Below are positions 24,855-33,135 of a stretch of DNA of 64,000 bases, piece after piece. The stretch spans positions 62,001 to 126,000 of the forward strand of contig NZ_JANCPR020000020.1 of the NCBI RefSeq assembly GCF_028657195.3, given 5' to 3'. The position numbers and the translations under genes were made by a program. This DNA is from Streptomyces iconiensis (GTDB taxonomy: Bacteria > Actinomycetota > Actinomycetes > Streptomycetales > Streptomycetaceae). A model generated the notes under the pieces. It was given only the letters and a program-made list of their open reading frames with translations, ran no database searches and was not told where the DNA came from. Numbering within the stretch: position 1 is the stretch's first letter; the number at the start of each line of letters is the position of its first letter.

Positions 24855-25760
24855 TCAGATGGAGACGACGATCTTTCCGCGTGTGCGGCCGAGCTCGGCG
24901 TGCGCGTGGGCGTCGGCGAACTTCTCCAGGGGGTAGCTCTGTTCGATGCGGGGTGTGTAGCGGCCTTGCCGGCCCAGTTCAGCGGCTGCGGACAGGAGAG
25001 CGGGGTCGTTCTCCGCGTTGACCACGTGCGTGCCCAGGCGCTGCCCGCGCGCGTGGTCGGCGACCGTCGCGACGCGCGCCGGGTCGCCCGTGATCGCGAC
25101 GAGGTCGTCCAGGGAGCCGGAGGCCGCGGTGTCGAGCGCGATGTCGACGCCATGCGGAGCCAGGGCGGAGAGCCGCTGGGCGAGACCGGGGCCGTAGGTG
25201 GTGGGCACGGCGCCGAGGGAGGTGAGGAACGCGTGGTTGCGTTCGCCGGCCGTCCCGATCACGGTGGCACCCCGCGCCACGGCGATCTCGACGGCCGCGC
25301 TGCCCACGCCGCCGGCGGCGCCCTCGACGAGAAGGGTGCGCCCCGCGAGGGAGCCGAGCGCGTTCAGTCCGCCCATCGCGGTCACGGACGCGAGGCCGGC
25401 GCCCGCTGCCTGCTCGTCGTTCCACGTGCCGGGAGTGTGGGCCCAGGCCGAGAGGGTGACCAGCTCAGCGGTGGCGCCGGTGACACCGCCCAGCCCGAAG
25501 ACACGGTCGCCGATGCTCACTCCCTGCACGCCGTCACCGATCTCGTCGACCACACCGGCGGCGTCGCGCCCGGGAATGACGGGCAGCTCCAGCGGAAGCA
25601 GTTCGCGGAGGGCGCCGGTACGCAGCTTCCAGTCGATGGGGTTGACGCCGGCCGCCGCGGCACGGACACGGATCTCGCCGGATCCGGGGTGCGGGTCGGG
25701 GGCCTGCTCGGTCACCAGGTTGTCCACGCTGCCGTACTCGTGGAAGCGGGCTGCACGCAT
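24855..25760 (-). CDS. NADP-dependent quinone/alkene oxidoreductase (MDR)
   Basis: Zinc-free medium-chain reductase of 301 residues. The GroES-like half has NPIDWKLRTG and PGRDAAGVVDEIG; the Rossmann half has LLVEGAAGGVGSAAVEIA. It likely reduces quinones or enones with NADPH. ATG at 25760 is preferred to a GTG at 25775 because AGGCAGGA lies between them as its ribosome site. It is divergent from a MerR regulator with an inverted repeat in the spacer. Confidence 0.88.
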   Translation of the reverse strand: MRAARFHEYGSVDNLVTEQAPDPHPGSGEIRVRAAAAGVNPIDWKLRTGALRELLPLELPVIPGRDAAGVVDEIGDGVQGVSIGDRVFGLGGVTGATAELVTLSAWAHTPGTWNDEQAAGAGLASVTAMGGLNALGSLAGRTLLVEGAAGGVGSAAVEIAVARGATVIGTAGERNHAFLTSLGAVPTTYGPGLAQRLSALAPHGVDIALDTAASGSLDDLVAITGDPARVATVADHARGQRLGTHVVNAENDPALLSAAAELGRQGRYTPRIEQSYPLEKFADAHAHAELGRTRGKIVVSI

Positions 25761-25820
25761 AATGTCCTGCCTCACCTATGTATCGAAATGACGTGTTCAC
25801 CCGACGCCCACCACCGTAGA

Positions 25821-25840
25821 ACCTGACGTTGGCGTGAGGT
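25821..25840. promoter_or_regulatory. MerR-type operator
   Basis: ACCTGACGTTGGCGTGAGGT is a 20-bp dyad (8-bp arms, one mismatch, TTGG centre) in the spacer between the reductase and MerR genes. Spacing and ACCT...AGGT ends resemble SoxR/MerR-family sites. Confidence 0.6.
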
Positions 25841-25882
25841 GCAATTCGGCAAGCCGGAACTTCCCCGGCCGAAGGAGGACAG

Positions 25883-26248
25883 GTGCGCATCGGCGAGGTT
25901 GCCGAGCAGGCAGGGGTGAGCGTGAGAGCCCTGCGCTACTACGAAGAACAGCGGCTGCTCCCCGCTGACCGCAGCGCCGGCGGCCAGCGGCACTACCCCG
26001 ACTCCGCCGTCGAACGCGTCCGGCTGATCCAACAGCTGTACGCCGCGGGCCTGGCAAGCACCACCGTCCGCCAGGTACTGCCCTGTGTGGACTCGGGCGA
26101 GGAACCCCCTGCCCTGCTGGACCGGTTGGTGACCGAACGCGCGCTCATCGAGCAGAAGATCACCGACCTGCTCACCGCACGCGACCGGCTCGACGACGTC
26201 ATCGGCGTAGCGCGGAACCCGGACCCCGACTGCACTCACGGGCAGTGA
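25883..26248 (+). CDS. MerR-family transcriptional regulator
   Basis: Regulator of 121 residues with the MerR winged helix (IGEVAEQAGVSVRALRYYEEQRLL), a dimer coiled coil and a short C-terminus. C91 region (LPCVDSG) and C118 (DPDCTHG) are the only Cys residues and do not form a clear metal loop. It probably controls the divergent reductase in response to an oxidant or electrophile. GTG start with GGAGGACAG. Confidence 0.9.
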   Translation: MRIGEVAEQAGVSVRALRYYEEQRLLPADRSAGGQRHYPDSAVERVRLIQQLYAAGLASTTVRQVLPCVDSGEEPPALLDRLVTERALIEQKITDLLTARDRLDDVIGVARNPDPDCTHGQ

Positions 26249-26301
26249 GCGAAGCCGGCGCGCGAAACAGGGCTCACACCCCCGGCACGAGGGCAATGCA
26301 C

Positions 26302-28377
26302 CTAGCCCCAGGCGACGTGCAGGCCGAGGATCGTCGCGTCGTCCTCGGCGCCAGGGCCGAGGAGCGTGGACATCAGGCAGTCGGTCGCCGCCCGTGCGTC
26401 GGCTCCCGAGGCGCAGCGGACGACCGCCTCCAGCAGCGCGTGCACCCCGGTGTCCAGGTCGTGCCCCCTGCGTTCGACGACGCCGTCCGTGTAGAGGAGC
26501 AGCAGGTCACCGGGGGCCAGCTGGGTGGTGTTGACGGGGTAGGACGCCTCGGGCATGACGCCGAGCAGCAGCCCGTGCTCGGCGTCCAGGACGTACGGCA
26601 CGCCGTCCCTGACGAGGATCGGCGAGGGGTGGCCCGCACTGGCCCAGCGGAAGAGGCGGGTCCGCGGGTCGAGGTGGCCGACGACGGCGGTCGCCGTGGT
26701 GTCCAGGTCGCCGGAGTGGACGACTTCACCCAGCTCCCTGGTGAGCTGTCCGGGGTCGCCGTCCGTATAGGCGAGCCCGGCGAGCGCCGAGCGCTGCTGT
26801 ACGGCCCTGCTGGCCGCGTCGACCCCGTGCCCTGAGGCGTCTCCGACGGCCACCAGCACGCGCCCGTCGGGCAGTTCGCGGCACTTGTACCAGTCGCCGC
26901 CGATCCCGGAATCGGACGGCACATACGCCGCGCCGACCGAGAGCCAGGGCGGGGTGAAGGCGGGCAGCGGCGGAGTCAGGGCCTTACGCAGGATCTCCGA
27001 GACGCGGCGCTCGGCCGCCGCCTCCTGGCGCAGCCGCTCGGCGTCGCTCAGCGCGCTGCGCAGCCGGCGCTCCTGCTCGGTGATGTCACGTGCGGCGAAG
27101 AGCACGCTCTCCGGGGTGTCGGAGCCCGTGGGGCGCGCGTGCCCCATCCAGCGCACACGGCGCTCCTCACCTTTGACGTGCAGGGTCATCTCGTGGTCCG
27201 CGATCTCCTCACCGGCCAGCAGCCGCTCCATGTCGGCCTCGAAGTGCGGCAGATCGGCCGGATCGATCATCCGCGCGATGGTGCGCATATCGGCGCCGAT
27301 GTCCCGCGCGGAGGCCACGGTCGGTGGCATCTCACCGGTGGCCATGGCATCGGCGACCGCTTCCGTACCGGCGTCGGGCCCTCCCCCGGTACCGGTGGCG
27401 GACGTGTCGGGGGTGGACGAGACATCGGAGCCGGGGGCGGACGTTCGGGGGGCGGAGGCATCGGAGCCGGTGGCGGACGTATCGGGGGCGGCGGCGCCCT
27501 CCCCGCGCACCTCCGTGCCCCCCTTCGTGCCTCCCTTCGTCCCTCCCCTCGTCTCCAGTTCCTCCGGCAGGGGAACGGAGAGCCCGAGCAGCACCCGCAT
27601 GCCCTCGGACCACTGCACCTTTCCGGTGACCAGGTCCCACTCGGCCCATCCGATCCGGGCGCTCTCCTGGGCGCGGCGGGCGATGCGGCTCTCGCCCACG
27701 GGCTCCCAGTTCGTCAGCAGCAGCCCCTCTTCAGCCAGCGGGGTCACGGTGCCGCGCAGCCTGGCGCGGCGGAGCGTGCCGTCGACGACGTCGAAGTAGT
27801 CGATGCTGTCGGTGCCGACGGGCCCGTTCCTGGCGAGGGCCGCGGCGTAGAGGTCGTACATCCCGCTCGTACGGGCCCCCGGCCGGGTCTCGGAGAGGGG
27901 GCGGCCGAGGAAGTCGAGGGGGTCGTTGCCCGAGCCGCTCAGTTCGAGGTGGTTGGCGCCCATGACCGTGTAGTCCCGCACGGCGCCGTCGGACCCGTAC
28001 TCCGGGCGCAGCACGCTGGCGCTGCCGCGGATGAGGGCGAGCACGGAACCGATCCAGGGCGGGAGCCCGGGCAGCACGGCGACGTGGGACGTCGCGGCTC
28101 CGGAGGAGTCGTCGTACGCGAAGGGGCCGCCGGCCGCACCCTCGGTCGTGTTCCCCTCCGGCACGCTCCCCCCGGCGGTACCTGCCCTGGAACGGGCGGT
28201 CACCTGCCTGGTCTTCGAACCGGCCCCGACCCGCGTGCGCACCCTGTGCCGGGCCCGCGCCACCGACCGCAGGGCCAGCCTGTCGAGCTTCTGGAGGAAC
28301 TCGTCGCTGCGGGCCCCGCCGGGCTCCCGCTCCGGGGAAGCCTCGCGGCCGTCTGTGGGGAAGGACGGTTCGTTCAT
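26302..28377 (-). CDS. PAS-domain SpoIIE-type serine phosphatase
   Basis: Cytoplasmic PP2C phosphatase of 691 residues. An N-terminal basic, low-complexity region (~1-90) leads into PAS/PAC-like domains (~100-430) interrupted by a Gly/Thr/Ser/Ala linker with GGTK repeats, and the SpoIIE phosphatase occupies ~455-691 (GGDWYKC, GDASGHGVDAASRA, SAGHPSP, LLLYTDGVVE, EDDAT). All metal-binding aspartates are present. Such proteins dephosphorylate anti-sigma antagonists and Streptomyces has dozens. The start at 28377 lacks a clear ribosome site and is tentative. Confidence 0.85.
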   Translation of the reverse strand: MNEPSFPTDGREASPEREPGGARSDEFLQKLDRLALRSVARARHRVRTRVGAGSKTRQVTARSRAGTAGGSVPEGNTTEGAAGGPFAYDDSSGAATSHVAVLPGLPPWIGSVLALIRGSASVLRPEYGSDGAVRDYTVMGANHLELSGSGNDPLDFLGRPLSETRPGARTSGMYDLYAAALARNGPVGTDSIDYFDVVDGTLRRARLRGTVTPLAEEGLLLTNWEPVGESRIARRAQESARIGWAEWDLVTGKVQWSEGMRVLLGLSVPLPEELETRGGTKGGTKGGTEVRGEGAAAPDTSATGSDASAPRTSAPGSDVSSTPDTSATGTGGGPDAGTEAVADAMATGEMPPTVASARDIGADMRTIARMIDPADLPHFEADMERLLAGEEIADHEMTLHVKGEERRVRWMGHARPTGSDTPESVLFAARDITEQERRLRSALSDAERLRQEAAAERRVSEILRKALTPPLPAFTPPWLSVGAAYVPSDSGIGGDWYKCRELPDGRVLVAVGDASGHGVDAASRAVQQRSALAGLAYTDGDPGQLTRELGEVVHSGDLDTTATAVVGHLDPRTRLFRWASAGHPSPILVRDGVPYVLDAEHGLLLGVMPEASYPVNTTQLAPGDLLLLYTDGVVERRGHDLDTGVHALLEAVVRCASGADARAATDCLMSTLLGPGAEDDATILGLHVAWG

Positions 28378-28495
28378 GTACGAGCATTCTGTGCCGTCCC
28401 GCAGCGGTGCGCCGTCCGGGAGCATCCCGGCGGGCGACGTGCGACCTCGCCCGCCGCTCTCGGCAGGGCGCCGTCTCTGGCCTAGAGTCGGACGC

Positions 28496-28873
28496 ATGAC
28501 TGCGGACGAGGAGCCGGTGCGGATCGACAGCTGGATCTGGTCGGTACGGCTGACGAAAAGCCGTTCCGAGGCAGCGACAGCCGCGCGCGGCGGCCGGGTC
28601 AAGGTCAACGGGGCCACCGTGAAGGCGGCGCACGCCGTACGGCAGGGCGACGAGGTGCGCGTACGGCGCGACGGGTACGAGCGGATCGTCGTGGTCAAGC
28701 GGCTGATCAAGAAGCGGGTGGGAGCGCCCGTCGCCGCTGAGTGCTACATCGACAAGAGCCCGCCGCGCCCGCCCCGCGAGGAAGTACCGCTGGTCGCCCA
28801 CAGGCAGCGGGGCGCGGGACGCCCCACCAAGCGCGACCGCCGCGAGCTGGAGAAGCTGCGCGGCGAACGGTAG
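28496..28873 (+). CDS. S4-domain RNA-binding protein (Hsp15-like)
   Basis: Protein of 125 residues. The S4 RNA-binding fold is at ~8-60 (VRIDSWIWSVRLTKSRSEA, RVKVNGATVKAAHAVRQGDEVRV), followed by a basic tail ending RRELEKLRGER, as in Hsp15, which rescues stalled 50S subunits carrying nascent tRNA. Divergent from the phosphatase gene. Confidence 0.88.
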   Translation: MTADEEPVRIDSWIWSVRLTKSRSEAATAARGGRVKVNGATVKAAHAVRQGDEVRVRRDGYERIVVVKRLIKKRVGAPVAAECYIDKSPPRPPREEVPLVAHRQRGAGRPTKRDRRELEKLRGER

Positions 28874-28875
28874 CT

Positions 28876-28920
28876 GTGCCTGTGCCCGGACGGACGGACG
28901 GACGAGGCGGGCACAGGCAC
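28876..28920 (+). terminator. Hairpin after the S4 gene
   Basis: Perfect 12-bp arms GTGCCTGTGCCC and GGGCACAGGCAC around a 21-nt loop made of GGAC repeats, starting 3 bp after the stop codon. Confidence 0.7.
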
Positions 28921-28975
28921 CGTGGCGCCCACCGGCCCGGACGCACGGGGCACCGCTGGTTCGCTCCTTGAGACC

Positions 28976-29060
28976 GGTCGGCCCGAGCCCCGGTCGCCCC
29001 CCGAGCCCGGTCGCCCCCTGATGCCGGTCGTTCCCAGAAACCGGTGTCCCCTGAGCCCGG
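28976..29060. repeat. Degenerate ~19-bp repeats around CCGGTCGCCCC
   Basis: About five imperfect copies of (GAG)CCCGGTCGCCCC-like sequence in tandem, between the S4 hairpin and the 3' end of the mutarotase gene. No function seen. Confidence 0.5.
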
Positions 29061-29384
29061 TCATTCCATGAGGAAGACCCGCTCCATGGGTGCCCACCAC
29101 TCCCCCTCGCGCGCCTCGGGCACGGGCTCCTGGCAGGGGTCGGTGAGCTTCCACCACTCCTGGGTCGCCGGGTCGGCCGCGACCGCGGCGAGGTCGGCGT
29201 CCAGACCGTCGCCGTGGTACTCGAAGTAGCTGAAGAGCCGGTCGCCCAGCAGATGGATGGAGTAGTTGGCGATCCCGCTCGCGCGCAGCCGCTCCAGCAC
29301 GGGTTCCGGTACCGCGCGGTGCAACTGCCTGTACTCCTCCAGCCGTTCGGGCCGTACTCGTATCACCTGGGCCACCCGCCGCAT
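29061..29384 (-). CDS. L-rhamnose mutarotase
   Basis: RhaM/DUF718-family protein of 107 residues, a dimeric alpha/beta-barrel that interconverts the anomers of L-rhamnose. Conserved segments: RVRPERLEEYRQLH, IANYSIHLLGDRLFSYFEY and TQEWWKLTDPCQEP. ATG at 29384 follows GGGAGGGTGC. No other rhamnose gene is adjacent. Confidence 0.9.
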   Translation of the reverse strand: MRRVAQVIRVRPERLEEYRQLHRAVPEPVLERLRASGIANYSIHLLGDRLFSYFEYHGDGLDADLAAVAADPATQEWWKLTDPCQEPVPEAREGEWWAPMERVFLME

Positions 29385-29457
29385 GCACCCTCCCTGAACC
29401 GACACCGGATCATGCCGCGCGCAGCGTACAGCGCACTTCCGGCGGCGGACAGGTGGG

Positions 29458-30150
29458 TCAGCTGCCGGTGTCCCTGATGCGCTCGGCGATCACGGCAGCC
29501 TGCACGCGGCGGCCGACACCGAGCTTGGCCAGGATCGAGGAGATGCGGTTCTTGACGGTCTTCTCCGCGAGGTAGAGCCGCTCCCCGATCTGCCGGTTGG
29601 TGAGCCCCTCACCGATCAGTTCCAGCACCTCGCGCTCGCGCGTCGAGAGCCGGGCCAGCTCGGGCGGGCCCGGCTGGTGCTCACGTGCGCGGAGCCGGGC
29701 CATGACGCGTCCCGTCGCACTCGGGTCGAGGAGCGAGGTGCCCGACGCGACGGTACGGATCGCGGTGACGAGGTCGGCGCCCTTGATCTGCTTGAGGACA
29801 TAGCCGGACGCGCCCGCCATGATGGCGTCGAAGAGTGCCTCGTCGTCGTCGAAGGACGTCAGCATCAGGCAGACCAACTCGGGCATGAGCGTGCGCAGTT
29901 CGCGGCACACCTCGATGCCCGCGTGGTCACCCTCCTGGTCCGTGCCGCCCAGTCGCACGTCCAGCACCGCCACGTCGGGGCGCACGGCGGGTGCCCGCGC
30001 CAGCGCCTGCCGCGCGTCCGCCGCGTCGCCCACGACGGCCATGTCGGGCTCGGCGTCCAGCATGTCGCGCAGACCTCTGCGGACGACCTCGTGATCGTCG
30101 AGCAGGAAGACGCGGATGGGCGAGCCGTCCCTGGCGTGTGGTTCTGGCAC
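29458..30150 (-). CDS. DevR/DosR-like NarL response regulator
   Basis: Response regulator of 230 residues. Acidic pocket D18/D19, phospho-acceptor D64 (VLDVRLGG) and receiver Lys (YVLKQIKGADL) are present; a ~7-residue insertion follows D64. The LuxR helix-turn-helix LTNRQIGERLYLAEKTVKNRI is very close to that of mycobacterial DosR. GTG at 30150 follows AGGAGGTCCA. It is divergent from its probable sensor kinase; a GGTGCC/GGCACC dyad (30188-30215) lies between them. Confidence 0.9.
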   Translation of the reverse strand: MPEPHARDGSPIRVFLLDDHEVVRRGLRDMLDAEPDMAVVGDAADARQALARAPAVRPDVAVLDVRLGGTDQEGDHAGIEVCRELRTLMPELVCLMLTSFDDDEALFDAIMAGASGYVLKQIKGADLVTAIRTVASGTSLLDPSATGRVMARLRAREHQPGPPELARLSTREREVLELIGEGLTNRQIGERLYLAEKTVKNRISSILAKLGVGRRVQAAVIAERIRDTGS

Positions 30151-30335
30151 TGGACCTCCTCGGTACGCCCACAGCCTGCGGCACGTCGGTGCCCCAAGGA
30201 AGGGCCGTTCGGCACCTGCGCGGAATCCCGCCTTCCCGCTCGGAACGTGCCAACGACCCGGTGGAGCAAGGGGTTTCCGCCGTACACTGCGGTCCCGGGG
30301 TGCAGGCGGGCGCCCGGCTGTCGCACGGAGGTCGT

Positions 30336-32306
30336 ATGACGGACTCTGCCGACCAAGACCAAGGCCAGGATCAAGGCCAGGATCAAGGCCAGGACCGGGG
30401 ATACCGGGAAGAGCTGCCCCACTTCCGGCTCGATGAGCTGCTCGACGAGTTGCAGACACGACTGGACGCGGCCCGCACCACCCAGGACAGGATGCACGGT
30501 CTGCTGGAGGCCGTGCTCAGCGTCGGCCGGGAGCTGGACCTCGCGCAGGTGCTGCGCCGAATCGTTCAGGCGGCGCTCGCGCTGACCAACGCGGAGTACG
30601 GGGCGCTGGGCGTCATCGGCGAGGGCAGGCGGCTGTCCAACTTCCTGCCGGTCGGCATCTCGGAGGAAGTCGCCGCGCGCATCGGCCCGTTGCCCTCGGG
30701 GCACGGCATTCTCGGCGAGCTGATCCGGCACCCCGAGCCGCTGCGGCTGACCGACCTGACCGCGCACCCCGCCAGCCACGGCTTCCCCGCGCACCATCCG
30801 CCGATGCGCTCCTTCCTCGGTGTGCCCGTACGGGTGCGCGACGAGGTGTTCGGGAACCTGTATCTCACCGAGAAGCGCGGCGGAGCCCAGTTCGACGCGG
30901 ACGACGAGGCCGTCGTCACCACGCTCGCCGTGGCGGCGGGCGTCGCGGTCGACAACGCGCGCCTGTACGCGGAGAGCCGCCGCCGCGAGCAGTGGCTGGA
31001 AGCGCTCGGAGAGATCACCAGACTGCTGCTGAGCGGCGCCTCGTCCGGCGAGGTGCTGCGGCTGATCGCCTGGCACGCGATGGAGGTCGCGCAGTCGGAC
31101 TCGGCCTGTGTGCTGCTTCCCGACCCGGCGACGGACCGGCTGCGGGTCCATGTGGCCGTCGGCGCGCTGTCGAAGGATCTGACGGGCCTCCTGGCCTCCT
31201 ACGACAACACGCTGCCCGGCCTCGCGGCACGTATGGGCGAGTCCGCCGTGACCTCCGACATCAAGAACGACCCGCGCACACACGCCTTCCCCGGCGTGGA
31301 GAACGCGCACGGACCCGCCGTCGCCGTGCCCCTGCTGGCCCAGAAGCACGCGCCCGGGGCGCTGCGCCTGAGCAGGCTCAACGGGCGTCCGCCATACGAC
31401 GAGACCGAGGTCGGCCTCCTCTCGGACTTCGCGGCACAGGCGGCTCTCGCGCTCGAACTCGCCCAGCACCGGGACGAGTCCGAGCAGCTGGCGCTGCTGC
31501 ACGACCGCGACAGGATCGCCCGTGATCTGCACGACCTGGCCATCCAGCGGCTGTTCGCGACCGGCATGACCCTCCAGAGCGCCGGCCGGCTCATCGACAG
31601 ACCCGAGGCGGCCGAGCGCGTGGGGCGTGCCGTGGACGATCTGGACGAGACGATCAAGATCATCCGCTCGACCATCTTCGCGCTGCGCTCCTCCGGCCAG
31701 GGGCACAGTGCCCCCGGCACCAGCTTGCGCAGAACCGTCGCGAAGGCCATCGGCGACGCCGCCGAGCGGCTGGGTTTCATGCCGGCGCTGCGTATGGAGG
31801 GCCCGGTCGACACCGATGTGCCTGCCGAAGCGGGCGAGCATCTCGGCGCCGTGCTCGCCGAGGCGCTCAGCAACATCGTGCGGCACGCACGCGCGCACCG
31901 TGTCGACGTCGTGCTGACCGTCGGCGAGAGGATCACCCTGGAGGTCGCCGACGACGGCGTGGGCATCGGCGACAGCCCGCAGACCGGCGGCCTGGCCAAC
32001 ATGCGCTCGCGTGCCGAACTCCTCGGCGGGCAGCTGACGGTGGCGCCGGGCGACATCGAGCGGACCGGCCGGACCAAGGAGAACGAAGGCGAACGCTGCA
32101 TGTCCGGCACCCGCGTCGTCTGGAGCGTTCCGCTGCCCGGGGAACGCGAAGACAGCGAGGACGGAATCAGCCCGGACGGCCGGGACAGCGAGGACGTAAA
32201 CAGCAGGGACAGCGGGGACGGCAGTGATGGCAGTGACGGCGGGAACGGGGGCAGCCACCGGGGAGAGGACGGGACCGGCGGGCGCGACGGGACCGGTGAA
32301 GGATGA
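30336..32306 (+). CDS. DevS/DosS-like GAF sensor histidine kinase
   Basis: Cytosolic kinase of 656 residues: Gln/Asp/Gly repeats at 5-20, GAF-A (~55-205), GAF-B (~225-375), HisKA_3 with phospho-H398 (RIARDLHDLAIQRLF), and a HATPase domain (~490-600; NIVRHA, DDGVGIG), then a Ser/Asp/Gly-rich tail. In GAF-A, H154 and Y176 keep the exact 22-residue spacing of the heme-ligand His149 and distal Tyr171 of M. tuberculosis DosS, within HPPMRSFLGVPVRVRDE. It should therefore bind heme and sense O2, NO or CO. The tail is unusually long. Confidence 0.88.
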   Translation: MTDSADQDQGQDQGQDQGQDRGYREELPHFRLDELLDELQTRLDAARTTQDRMHGLLEAVLSVGRELDLAQVLRRIVQAALALTNAEYGALGVIGEGRRLSNFLPVGISEEVAARIGPLPSGHGILGELIRHPEPLRLTDLTAHPASHGFPAHHPPMRSFLGVPVRVRDEVFGNLYLTEKRGGAQFDADDEAVVTTLAVAAGVAVDNARLYAESRRREQWLEALGEITRLLLSGASSGEVLRLIAWHAMEVAQSDSACVLLPDPATDRLRVHVAVGALSKDLTGLLASYDNTLPGLAARMGESAVTSDIKNDPRTHAFPGVENAHGPAVAVPLLAQKHAPGALRLSRLNGRPPYDETEVGLLSDFAAQAALALELAQHRDESEQLALLHDRDRIARDLHDLAIQRLFATGMTLQSAGRLIDRPEAAERVGRAVDDLDETIKIIRSTIFALRSSGQGHSAPGTSLRRTVAKAIGDAAERLGFMPALRMEGPVDTDVPAEAGEHLGAVLAEALSNIVRHARAHRVDVVLTVGERITLEVADDGVGIGDSPQTGGLANMRSRAELLGGQLTVAPGDIERTGRTKENEGERCMSGTRVVWSVPLPGEREDSEDGISPDGRDSEDVNSRDSGDGSDGSDGGNGGSHRGEDGTGGRDGTGEG

Positions 32307-32423
32307 CCGCGGCGGACACCGCGAGCACCGCGAACGCGGCGGCATCCGCGGGCCCGGCGGAAACCCCGTAGGCGACGGAATCGCCGTAGGCAACGGAAAC
32401 CACACACCCGGAGGCAACGCGCA

Positions 32424-33080
32424 GTGAGCCCTACCCCCACTTCCGCCGCACGGGCGGCCCGGCGTACGCGGATCGCGGACTTCTGGTTCGATCCCGCCTG
32501 CCCCTACACCTGGATCACCTCGCGCTGGATCCGCGAGGTCGAGCGCGTGCGGGACGTGGAGGTGCGCTGGCACGTGATGAGCCTGTCGGTGCTCAACGAG
32601 GCGCGCGAGGTGGACCCCGAGGGCGACACCGACGGCTATCTGTGGATGCCCGTACGGGTCTGCGCCGCCGTACAGGAGCGGCACGGACAGCGTGCGCTCG
32701 GCGACTTCTTCACCGCCTTCGGCAGCCGTGTCCACGGGCACGGTGACTGGAACTGGGAGACCGTGCTCCCCGACGCGCTCGCCGAGGCGGGCCTCCCGCG
32801 TGAACTCGCCCAGGCGGCGGGGACGCACACGTACGACGCCGCCGTACGTGCCTCGCACGCCCGGGGCATCGGCCTGGTCGGCGCTGACGTGGGCACGCCG
32901 GTCATCGCCGTGCGCGAGGGCGAGGAGGGCGAGCGGACCGCGTTCTTCGGGCCGTGTGTCTCACCGGCACCGCGCGGGGAGGCTGCGGGCAGGCTCTGGG
33001 ACGGCACGCTGCTGATGGCGGGCGTACGGGAGTTCTACGAGTTCCGGCGTACGGCGGCCCCGGTGGACTTCCGCGGATGA
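32424..33080 (+). CDS. DsbA-fold, Rv2466c-like mycothiol-linked oxidoreductase
   Basis: Thioredoxin-fold (DsbA-like) protein of 218 residues close to mycobacterial Rv2466c, a mycothiol-dependent reductase. The active-site segment is FDPACPYTWITSRWI: the first Cys is present and the second position of CxxC is Thr (CPYT), so it would work as a one-Cys, low-molecular-weight-thiol enzyme. GTG start has no clear ribosome site. It follows the sensor kinase by 117 bp, perhaps in the same transcript. Confidence 0.8.
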   Translation: MSPTPTSAARAARRTRIADFWFDPACPYTWITSRWIREVERVRDVEVRWHVMSLSVLNEAREVDPEGDTDGYLWMPVRVCAAVQERHGQRALGDFFTAFGSRVHGHGDWNWETVLPDALAEAGLPRELAQAAGTHTYDAAVRASHARGIGLVGADVGTPVIAVREGEEGERTAFFGPCVSPAPRGEAAGRLWDGTLLMAGVREFYEFRRTAAPVDFRG

Positions 33081-33135
33081 GCCTTCCGCCGTCGAGACTT
33101 CCGCGGTGAGTCGCGGTGAGAGGGGACGGGCAGAC

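Noticed and set aside
30188..30215. DosR box between the DevR/DevS-like genes
   Set aside because: The GGTGCC/GGCACC dyad does not match the known DosR consensus well enough to call.
32224..32427. 67-codon frame between the sensor kinase and the Rv2466c-like gene
   Set aside because: Gly/Arg/Thr low-complexity product overlapping the kinase tail; no family or ribosome site.
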